DNA from: Acidobacteriota bacterium
GTDB taxonomy: Bacteria > Acidobacteriota > Holophagae > Thermotomaculales > Thermotomaculaceae
Length of the DNA: 5,275 nt
Direction: 5' to 3'
NCBI GenBank assembly: GCA_027038695.1
Contig: JALWHA010000257.1
Span: 1 to 5,275 of the forward strand
In this document: positions 1 through 5,275 of the stretch, one piece after another
How positions within the stretch are numbered: the first letter of the stretch is position 1
Layout of the letters: each line of letters begins with the position of its first letter
The notes under the pieces: generated by a model
The model's database searches: none
What the model was told of the DNA's origin: nothing
Seen by the model: the letters and a program-made list of their open reading frames with translations, nothing else
Position numbers and translations under genes: made by a program

Positions 1-148
1 ACCTGGTGCCATGGCATCACCCGGCACTCCGGTATTCAGCCTGGCACTGACAGAACCCGTCTGGGTCAGGGCATACATCCCGGAACCTGACCTTGGCATG
101 ATACAGCAGGGTATGCAGGTTGAAGTCACAAGCGACAGTTTCCCTGAA
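1..148 (+). other. G+C-rich HlyD/membrane-fusion-protein fragment at window edge
   Basis: This stretch has much higher G+C than everything to its right. It encodes a recognisable internal segment of a periplasmic adaptor subunit (HlyD family, YbhG-like), with the usual 'PGTPVF' and 'VRAY(I)PEPDLG' signatures. In that family this region is followed by 'F-x-G/E-K' and another beta-barrel strand, but here the similarity stops at 'DSFPEKK' at the poly-A run 147-154. Neither end of the gene is present. The abrupt stop inside a homopolymer suggests an assembly join or a recent recombination rather than a native gene. Confidence 0.6.
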
Positions 149-394
149 AAAAAACCCTCTTCATATCCTATTTTGCAAATTCTAAATATATACAACGGCA
201 ACCCGGCAAACAGTTTTATGATAGGGGACAGTTGCAACGATATTATAAGCGGCAAAAACGCAAAATTAAATACCGTAGCTGTTGCCTACGGATTTAACGG
301 ATTAACCCATCTGCAAAACTGCAAAGCCGACTTTACTGCATATACAACGGAAGATGTTTGCAAATATGTTCTAAATAAAAACAATTTATTTTAA
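2..394 (+). CDS. Chimeric partial ORF: HlyD-type fragment joined to HAD phosphatase (Gph-like) C-terminus
   Basis: The frame is open to the left edge (Pro-Gly-Ala precede the first ATG at 11), so that ATG is probably internal. Residues 1-45 from this ATG ('PGTPVFSLALTEPVWVRAY', then 'PEPDLG' and 'GMQVEV') read like the late beta-barrel part of HlyD/YbhG-type membrane fusion proteins of efflux systems. From about residue 47 the protein reads as the C-terminal part of a HAD-superfamily phosphatase close to phosphoglycolate phosphatase: the motif III Lys-Pro (K48-P49), motif IV 'GDSCND' (72-77) with its metal-binding Asp residues, then 'GKNAKLNTVAVAYGF'. The HAD nucleophile motif (DxDGT) and the cap domain are missing, so the product as written cannot be an active phosphatase. 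G+C is about 60% in the first 120 bases and falls sharply after about 150. The 3' end overlaps the convergent Smr gene by 9 bp. I read the right part as the true 3' end of a gph-like gene and the left part as foreign or misjoined. Confidence 0.75.
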   Translation, partial: PGAMASPGTPVFSLALTEPVWVRAYIPEPDLGMIQQGMQVEVTSDSFPEKKPSSYPILQILNIYNGNPANSFMIGDSCNDIISGKNAKLNTVAVAYGFNGLTHLQNCKADFTAYTTEDVCKYVLNKNNLF

Positions 395-835
395 AAATAC
401 GATAAAAGCTCCTTCCCCGCCGTGTGCTTTAGGAGCAATTCCGTAGCTTTTGATAAATGATTTCCCCTCGTTTTTAAACCATTTTTCAACAAAAGGTTTT
501 AAAGATGGACCGCCTTCTGAATGCTTTCCTTTTCCGCTTATAACCAAAACAACCTTTAAATGTTCTGATTTAGCATTAACAAAAAAATTCTTTAATCTAT
601 TCTCTGCTTCAAGTTTAATTAATCCATGTAAGTCAATTTCGTCTTCAATATTAAGTTTTGATTTTTTTGGTATTTTTATTTTTCGGGGGGAAACATCAGA
701 ATACGGTGTTTCTTTAGTATTGTCGACAGACAGATTTTCTATGTGATTAATAAATTCCTGAGATTCCTTTTTTTCTTTGTCATCTTTCTTTATTCCAAAG
801 ATCTTTTCCCAATCTTCATCAGTTATTTTCTTCAT
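386..835 (-). CDS. Smr-domain protein (MutS2 C-terminal-like), possible nuclease/nucleic-acid binder
   Basis: A 149-residue protein with a charged, probably disordered N-terminal third (1-60, Lys/Glu/Asp rich) and a C-terminal Smr domain (about 64-149). Visible family marks are 'DLHG' at 68-71 followed by 'EA', the 'VISGKGKHSEGG' loop at 98-109 in place of the common 'HGKG-hS', and the terminal 'HGGEGAFIVFL' strand (138-148). Smr domains occur at the end of MutS2 and as stand-alone proteins. Several have DNA-nicking or RNA-cleaving activity in vitro, but the cellular role of stand-alone forms is mostly unsettled. The first His of the usual HGxG motif is Ser here, which may affect catalysis. 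The ATG overlaps the methyltransferase stop in an ATGA arrangement, so translation is probably coupled; only a weak A/G-rich stretch precedes it. It is the last gene of the minus-strand cluster and runs 9 bp into the convergent phosphatase ORF. Confidence 0.88.
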   Translation of the reverse strand: MKKITDEDWEKIFGIKKDDKEKKESQEFINHIENLSVDNTKETPYSDVSPRKIKIPKKSKLNIEDEIDLHGLIKLEAENRLKNFFVNAKSEHLKVVLVISGKGKHSEGGPSLKPFVEKWFKNEGKSFIKSYGIAPKAHGGEGAFIVFLK

Positions 836-1608
836 TCTTTTCTTAAAATTAAAATCATTCTCCAGGAATCTTTAGTGTTATCAAGAGGTTTATCAAACCT
901 GAAAGACCCGAATGAATTTACTAATTTAAAGTGTTCGGAACAATCAATATAATGCAAAATCTCCCGATAAAGGTAGATACGAAATTTTTCTTCCATCTTA
1001 ATATCAAATTCATTGCCTTTGTCCCTGATTTTTATTAAGGGTTTGGTTGTTACAATGTGAGTCAAAAGGTCAACAGCGCTTCTTTCGTTATCCCAATCAA
1101 CTTCAACCTCAATATCCCCGTCTGTTTCAATCCAGCTGTTCGTAGTTGAAGGTTCATTAGTAATAAACTCCCTTGGGTGATTCATTTCAATAATGTACAA
1201 TCCACCTTGGTTAAGAGATAAAGCCACCCTTTTTAAATGCTCCTCAACGTCTTCATTTCTCAGTAAATAATTAAATCCTGTTAAAAGGTTTATTGCACAC
1301 CCGAAAAGTTTCTCAGTTTTGAAGGAAACCATATTGTCAACCCACAGGTTTGCATGAATATTATTGATTTCCGCTTTACTCTTAGCGTACTCAATCATTT
1401 TCGGGGAAATATCAAAGCCGCTAACATCAAATCCCCTTTTCCCCATTTCAATCAGGTGGGAACCTGTACCGCAAGCAATATCAAGGAGAGAAAAATTATC
1501 GGACCTGGAATGTACGGCTATCTGTTTTTCAATAAAATCGCATTCCAGGTCCAAATCCCTATAGCCGAAGGCTATATCATAATATTTAGGATAGTTGTAT
1601 ATACTCAT
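832..1608 (-). CDS. Class I SAM-dependent methyltransferase
   Basis: A 258-residue cytosolic protein with a Rossmann-fold methyltransferase core. Motif I 'LLDIACGTGS' (41-50) is the glycine-rich S-adenosylmethionine loop. 'DVSGFDIS' (61-68) carries the acidic residue (D66) at the end of strand 2 expected to hold the ribose hydroxyls. 'NQGGLYIIEMNHP' (133-145) is the later core strand and turn. After it comes an inserted Glu/Asp-rich beta-type region ('DGDIEVEVDWDNE', 153-165) and a C-terminal 'WRMILILRK' strand. The N-terminal 'YPKYYDIAFGYRD' resembles methyltransferase type 11/25 proteins that act on small molecules or unknown substrates; the substrate cannot be read from sequence. The start ATG lies 14 bp after the stop of the 79-residue gene. 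No good Shine-Dalgarno lies at normal spacing, only an A-rich leader, and a small hairpin sits near codons 11-16. The stop overlaps the Smr start. Confidence 0.9.
   Translation of the reverse strand: MSIYNYPKYYDIAFGYRDLDLECDFIEKQIAVHSRSDNFSLLDIACGTGSHLIEMGKRGFDVSGFDISPKMIEYAKSKAEINNIHANLWVDNMVSFKTEKLFGCAINLLTGFNYLLRNEDVEEHLKRVALSLNQGGLYIIEMNHPREFITNEPSTTNSWIETDGDIEVEVDWDNERSAVDLLTHIVTTKPLIKIRDKGNEFDIKMEEKFRIYLYREILHYIDCSEHFKLVNSFGSFRFDKPLDNTKDSWRMILILRKE
1560..1576 (-). repeat. Perfect 7-bp inverted repeat with 3-nt loop inside methyltransferase 5' end
   Basis: On the minus strand the sequence reads TATAGCC-TTC-GGCTATA, a perfect 7-bp stem about 30 bases after the methyltransferase start codon. 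It encodes Ile-Ala-Phe-Gly-Tyr, so it may be a by-product of coding. If formed in mRNA it could slow initiation at a start that already lacks a clear ribosome binding site. There is no T-tract after it, so it is not a terminator. Confidence 0.5.
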
Positions 1609-1622
1609 TAATTATTTTTTTA

Positions 1623-1862
1623 TTAACCTTCAAATTCTTCAGATTCTTCTTCTCCGGCAAGGTCATTTTCAATTCCCAACCTTGCGCAGGCACCGGCATA
1701 AACCTGCAAAGCAGCCTTTTTAGCTTTTTGTAGTTCTGCTAATTTCTGCTTAACCCTTGCCAATTCTTCTTCAATTTGATTATCAATGTCAGCAATTTCA
1801 TTTTTCACATGCTTTAAGGTTTCTTCATAAAAGTTTTTTTGTTCGTCGTTTAATACACCCAT
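1623..1862 (-). CDS. Small coiled-coil protein of unknown function
   Basis: I do not recognise the family of this 79-residue protein. It is predicted almost wholly helical: residues 5-58 are rich in Glu, Lys, Leu, Ala and Ile with heptad-like spacing (for example 'EIADIDNQIEEELARVKQKL' at 22-41), followed by a small 'ALQVYAGACARLGI' patch (51-64) with one Cys and small residues suited to packing. The tail is very acidic ('EEESEEFEG'). There is no signal peptide or membrane helix, so it is expected in the cytoplasm. The start is well supported by a strong GGGAGG ribosome binding site 5-6 bases upstream. It begins 12 bp after the kinase stop, which makes it a likely co-expressed partner, substrate or assembly factor of the kinase; that role is inference from position only. 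Confidence 0.8.
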   Translation of the reverse strand: MGVLNDEQKNFYEETLKHVKNEIADIDNQIEEELARVKQKLAELQKAKKAALQVYAGACARLGIENDLAGEEESEEFEG

Positions 1863-1867
1863 AAATA

Positions 1868-1873
1868 CCTCCC
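1868..1873 (-). promoter_or_regulatory. Strong Shine-Dalgarno (GGGAGG) for the 79-residue coiled-coil gene
   Basis: The minus strand reads GGGAGG, then TATTT, then ATG. Spacing is near ideal and the site fills the 12-bp gap behind the kinase stop. It is the only textbook ribosome binding site at a gene start in the window, so this small gene may be made in excess of its neighbours. Confidence 0.8.
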
Positions 1874-1874
1874 G

Positions 1875-4800
1875 TTAAAATTTAAATAAAAATGTATCAT
1901 ATACTTTTACTTTAACTCCGTTTTTAGTAGCAGGCTGAAATTTCCATTTTTTCAAAGCCTTTATTACCTCTTTCTCCAATCCAAAAGAATTTCTCATCTT
2001 TCTTAGTATCCTGACCTCAACCACATTACCATTTTCGTCTATCAACCCCTGAGCGATTATAGTGCCGTGTACCCTCTTTCTCTTTGCCGCCAGGGTATAT
2101 TTAGGTTTAACCTTCTTTACAGGCACCGGTTTTACCACATCATCGGTAATAGGAACCAGATCGCCTTCTTTTACTTGAGGTTGCTGAACCTTTACAGGCG
2201 TAACTTTTGCCGGTTCTGGTTGTTTTTGTTTTTGAGGTTTATTTTCAACTTTTTGAACAGGATTTTCAACATTTTGTTGTGACTGTTGTTGTACCTGAGG
2301 CTTCTTTGTTGTTGCTTCATTAGAAGATACAGTTTGATTTTTTGAAGGTTTTATCTCTGTTGTAGATTGTTTTTCAATTGTTGAAGTTGCAGGTTGATTA
2401 TTTACAACCTTTGTTTGATTTGCAACATTGGAAGTTTTAGGTTTACTATTTGTTCGCTTCGGTTTAGACTTTTTCTTCTTTGCTTCTAAAGCGGCTGCTT
2501 TTCTCCTTTCTTCTTCCAATTTTCTTCTTTTTTCTTCTAAAAGTTTTCTCTGTCTGGCAAGTTGCTCTTCGTATTTCTTCTTTTGTTCCGCTATTTTCTT
2601 CTTAGTTAACTTCTCAACCAACTGCTGTTTTTTCTTTTCCATACCAACCGCTGTTTTAGGTTCGGTTTTAGTAGTTTGTCCAACTTTCTGTGAATTTTGC
2701 TGCGTACTTTCAGGAGACACGGCGTTTCCCTGTCCCGGGTTATTTACCTCTTCCCCTTTAGGTTTCTCTTCACTTTGTGCAACTTGAGGTTTTGCTTTCG
2801 GTTTTTCAGCCTTCTTTTTTGTTGAAATGAAATATCCAGCGATTGCGACAACGACCAGTGCTATTACCACACCGATTATCAATACAGTTTTACTGCTTTT
2901 TTCTTCTTTTTCTAATTTTTTAATTTCTTCTTTTTCATACTTTTCCAGATCTTCGGGATTAGGTACTACAACGGTACCGGTATTCGCTCTTCTTTCATCA
3001 ATTTCATCAATATCCTCTGAATCTATATCAGATTCGGATATGGAATATTCTTCAACCGGGACATCTTCTTTTTCTAACGCACTTTCTTTTTCAGTTTTAT
3101 CTTCAGGTTTCTCTTCCACCAGTACCGAAGATTCTATAACCAATTTCTCAGATAATTCTTTTAATTTATTCATATCTTCTTTGTAAAGGGCATTCACAAA
3201 TTCGGAAACAACCCTCTCATTCACGGTATACGGCAAGGAATTCAGTACGTCTAAGATCTCCTGTTCCATCTCTTTCGCGCTTTGATATCTTTCTTTAACA
3301 TCTTTAGTTAATGCCTTTTCTATAATTCTCACAGTTTTGTCGGATACTTTTGGATTCACCTTTTTAAGAGGCACATAATCAACATTCCTTACTTTTTCAA
3401 GAATATTTATCTCGCTATCCGCTAAAAAACATTTTTTACCCGTAAGTGCCTCGTACATTACCGCCCCTAAAGAAAATAAGTCAGACCTTTTGTCAACCTT
3501 TTCACCCCATGCCTGCTCAGGGCTCATATATAGAAGTTTACCCTTCAATGCTCCGGCCTGAGTCTGACTTGCCTTTGTGGCTGCTTTGGCAATACCGAAA
3601 TCAACTAATTTAACATCTCCTTCAAGAGATAATATAACATTTTGAGGACTGATATCCCTGTGAACTATATGAAGATCTTTGTTGTCCAGACCCTTTTTTC
3701 TATGCGCATAATCAAGAGCACTCAAAACTTTTGAAGCGACAAACAAAACTATTGGCTCTGGAATATGACACCCCTTTTCTTTGCATTTTTTCAGCATTTT
3801 CCTTAAATCATGCCCCTCTACATATTCCATTGCAATGTAAAAAGTATCTTCTATCTTGCCTAAATCATATATTTGGGCAATATTAGGGTGATTCAATTGG
3901 GCCGCTAATTTGGCTTCGTCTATAAACATGGTCACAAATTCTTCATTTTCAACAAGATGAGGTAATATCCTCTTGATAGCCACTATCTTTTGAAACCCCT
4001 GCACTCCCCTTCTCTTTGCCTTAAAAAGTTCAGCCATTCCACCTGTCGCTACTTTATCTAAAAGCAGGTAGTTGCCGTACTCAATGCCTTTTTCTTTTTT
4101 TGCTTTTTTAGGCTCTTCATCTTTTTCAGGCTCATCAACCTTCTTTTCTTCCTTTTTACTAACCTTAGATTCAATAATCGCTTTCTTTGTCTTTTTCTTT
4201 TTATCAACCTTTAAACCAGAAAGCGTTTTTTCCAGCTTCTCTTCAATAGCCTGCTCCACACTGTCAGGTTTTTTCTTTTTGCTACTTTCATGATGCTCTT
4301 CAACCAAACTATCCAAAGTCTGATCAATAAAAGATTCTTCAACTTCACTTATAACATCACTAAACAATTCTTCAGACGTGAAAACCTTTTCAGTATCTTT
4401 CGGTTTTGCATTTTTTATTTTTCTCTTGGGCAAGTCATCAATAACTTTGCCGGACAATGTTTCTTCTATTATCTCTTCAAACCTTCTTTTTGCCGACGAT
4501 TTCTTTTTCTTTGAATTAACGGTTTGTTGTAAATTTAATTGGTTATCTGAAGTTTTTCCCTCTTTACTTTTTGCTGTCTTTGGAGAATCCTGTTTATTTT
4601 GCACAGTATTGTCTTGATTAACCTCACCTTTACCCGTTTTTTTATTTGTATGTTTAGGTTTGCCCGAGCCCATCAAATCTTCTAACACCATAGAATCTAT
4701 CGAGAAACCTATCAATTGAGTAACTTTTTCTTTTAAAAGATCCTCATCAACAGGTTCCTCAAGAAATTCATCCACATGATAAGTATTCTTTGCAAGAGAT

Positions 4801-5069
4801 TGATATTTGACTCCTTTATGTACCGAAGCTACCACAACAACTTTTGTATCAGGAGATTGATCTTTTATTTCCTTTATTACATCAAACCCTGATTTTTTAG
4901 GAAGCATAGGGTCAATAATTACGATATCCGGATGTAGTTCATTAAAAATATTCAAGGCTTTTTCACCATCACTTGCTGTGAGGACTTCCCCGTCGATATC
5001 TTTAAATAAAATTTCCCATTGCTCTAATTTACGAGGCTGATAGTTAACAATCAATATCTTTTTTTCCAT
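1875..5069 (-). CDS. Receiver-like / Ser-Thr protein kinase / transmembrane / TonB C-terminal fusion protein
   Basis: With the start at ATG 5069 ('MEKKILIVN') the protein has 1064 residues. Residues 4-120 have a response-regulator receiver fold with the phosphoacceptor-type Asp (D53, 'IIDPMLP'), but the acidic pair is replaced by N9-Y10 and the conserved Lys by E105, so phosphotransfer is doubtful. Residues 125-330 form a Lys/Glu-rich disordered linker. Residues 334-605 are a Hanks-type kinase with the essential residues present: glycine loop 'GGMAELF' (343-349), K366 in 'VAIK', αC E385, H470-R471-D472 with N477, D490-F491-G492, 'SPE' (516-518) and R594. The activation segment holds T498, S501 and T503 as possible autophosphorylation sites. 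An acidic stretch (679-692) precedes one membrane helix (728-748). The C-terminal half should be periplasmic: coiled coil 810-868, Pro/Gln/Lys linker, TonB_C domain 985-1064 ('KALKKWKFQPA'). A 33-residue longer start at 5168 exists, but it would overlap an upstream gene in another frame, and receivers normally begin at this Met. No clear Shine-Dalgarno precedes either start at good spacing. Its ligand and substrates are unknown. Confidence 0.9.
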   Translation of the reverse strand: MEKKILIVNYQPRKLEQWEILFKDIDGEVLTASDGEKALNIFNELHPDIVIIDPMLPKKSGFDVIKEIKDQSPDTKVVVVASVHKGVKYQSLAKNTYHVDEFLEEPVDEDLLKEKVTQLIGFSIDSMVLEDLMGSGKPKHTNKKTGKGEVNQDNTVQNKQDSPKTAKSKEGKTSDNQLNLQQTVNSKKKKSSAKRRFEEIIEETLSGKVIDDLPKRKIKNAKPKDTEKVFTSEELFSDVISEVEESFIDQTLDSLVEEHHESSKKKKPDSVEQAIEEKLEKTLSGLKVDKKKKTKKAIIESKVSKKEEKKVDEPEKDEEPKKAKKEKGIEYGNYLLLDKVATGGMAELFKAKRRGVQGFQKIVAIKRILPHLVENEEFVTMFIDEAKLAAQLNHPNIAQIYDLGKIEDTFYIAMEYVEGHDLRKMLKKCKEKGCHIPEPIVLFVASKVLSALDYAHRKKGLDNKDLHIVHRDISPQNVILSLEGDVKLVDFGIAKAATKASQTQAGALKGKLLYMSPEQAWGEKVDKRSDLFSLGAVMYEALTGKKCFLADSEINILEKVRNVDYVPLKKVNPKVSDKTVRIIEKALTKDVKERYQSAKEMEQEILDVLNSLPYTVNERVVSEFVNALYKEDMNKLKELSEKLVIESSVLVEEKPEDKTEKESALEKEDVPVEEYSISESDIDSEDIDEIDERRANTGTVVVPNPEDLEKYEKEEIKKLEKEEKSSKTVLIIGVVIALVVVAIAGYFISTKKKAEKPKAKPQVAQSEEKPKGEEVNNPGQGNAVSPESTQQNSQKVGQTTKTEPKTAVGMEKKKQQLVEKLTKKKIAEQKKKYEEQLARQRKLLEEKRRKLEEERRKAAALEAKKKKSKPKRTNSKPKTSNVANQTKVVNNQPATSTIEKQSTTEIKPSKNQTVSSNEATTKKPQVQQQSQQNVENPVQKVENKPQKQKQPEPAKVTPVKVQQPQVKEGDLVPITDDVVKPVPVKKVKPKYTLAAKRKRVHGTIIAQGLIDENGNVVEVRILRKMRNSFGLEKEVIKALKKWKFQPATKNGVKVKVYDTFLFKF

Positions 5070-5103
5070 AGTTTTTTGAAGTAATACTACTTTATAAATG
5101 TTT

Positions 5104-5274
5104 CTATTCAAACAAGTTATTGAATGCTTTAACAACTCTTTCTCTAGCACGCCTGTTCTGCTGAGCATAACTCCTCTTATTAGTTTCTTTCAAAGCCTCT
5201 CTTGCAGCCAGATAAGTTTCTCTCTCTGTAGATTCTCTATATAGATCTCTTTGATCAGTCCAAGGCAACTCCTT
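5104..5274 (-). CDS. Partial unknown gene, C-terminal 56 residues, upstream of the kinase
   Basis: A minus-strand frame, open at the right window edge, ends in TAG at 5104-5106 and encodes 56 residues ('KELPWTDQRDLYRESTERET' through '...RRARERVVKAFNNLFE'). The composition is highly charged and helical (Arg, Glu, Ala, Leu), with aromatic residues only at plausible positions, and looks like the amphipathic end of a real soluble protein. No in-frame ATG is seen in the window, so the start lies outside. It ends 34 bp before the kinase start at 5069, which fits a shared operon. If it is a gene, it argues against the longer kinase start at 5168, which would overlap it by 65 bp in another frame. I do not recognise the family, and with so few residues it could also be a chance open frame. 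Confidence 0.5.
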   Translation of the reverse strand, partial: KELPWTDQRDLYRESTERETYLAAREALKETNKRSYAQQNRRARERVVKAFNNLFE

Positions 5275-5275
5275 A

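Noticed and set aside
404..451. Inverted repeats AAAAGCT/AGCTTTT and GCTCC/GGAGC near the end of the Smr gene as a terminator
   Set aside because: The arms are far apart with large loops, the two repeats compete for the same bases, they lie within coding sequence, and no proper T-tract follows on either strand.
450..952. Plus-strand frames over the Smr and methyltransferase genes
   Set aside because: They lie antisense to two genes with clear conserved motifs and have no recognisable features.
1947..2888. Low-complexity Lys/Gln/Pro-rich region of the kinase protein as a separate gene or frameshift product
   Set aside because: The frame is continuous from kinase to TonB_C, and long Pro/Lys arms with coiled coil are normal for TonB/TolA-type periplasmic linkers.
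2428..3186. Plus-strand open frames rich in Phe/Ser/Leu opposite the kinase gene, looking like hydrophobic proteins
   Set aside because: They are antisense shadows of Lys/Glu-rich codons and show no domain, start site or codon pattern of their own.
5077..5104. Possible promoter before the kinase (TTGAAT, 16-bp gap, TAGTAT on the minus strand)
   Set aside because: Each box matches the sigma-70 consensus in only 4 of 6 positions in AT-rich DNA, and the implied leader would be extremely short; not better than chance.

Overview
The window is a compact, AT-rich stretch of bacterial DNA carrying a minus-strand gene cluster of at least five genes. A partial, differently composed plus-strand ORF enters from the left edge. 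The TonB-type C-terminal domain, placed behind a membrane segment, points to a Gram-negative (diderm) organism. The Hanks-type kinase has a 'GGMAELF' glycine loop and an 'HRDISPQN' catalytic loop, a style common in Acidobacteriota and Myxococcota. With the low G+C content, an AT-rich Acidobacteriota-like lineage is my best guess, but this is inference and not established.

Layout from left to right. Positions 2-394 (+) form one open frame made of two unrelated parts: a G+C-rich HlyD/membrane-fusion-protein fragment (to about 148) and an AT-rich C-terminal piece of a HAD phosphatase resembling phosphoglycolate phosphatase (from about 149). The join lies in a run of eight A's and looks like a chimera. 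Convergent to it are, in transcription order from the right: a truncated unknown gene (5104-5274), a very large receiver/Ser-Thr kinase/TM/TonB_C protein (1875-5069), a 79-residue coiled-coil protein (1623-1862), a class I SAM-dependent methyltransferase (832-1608) and an Smr-domain protein (386-835). Gaps are 34, 12 and 14 bp, and the last pair overlaps by 4 bp (ATGA), so they are probably one operon. No gap exceeds 300 bp and no RNA gene, CRISPR array, insertion sequence or clear terminator was seen.

The most notable object is the kinase. Its receiver domain is degenerate, its linkers are long and charged, and its C-terminus is TonB-like but reached through a membrane helix that lacks the Ser/His pair used for ExbB/ExbD coupling. 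This suggests a transmembrane signalling or envelope-anchoring protein rather than an energy transducer. The small coiled-coil gene directly behind it is a candidate partner. The methyltransferase and Smr genes downstream look like general-purpose cargo, and I see no clear pathway joining them to the kinase.
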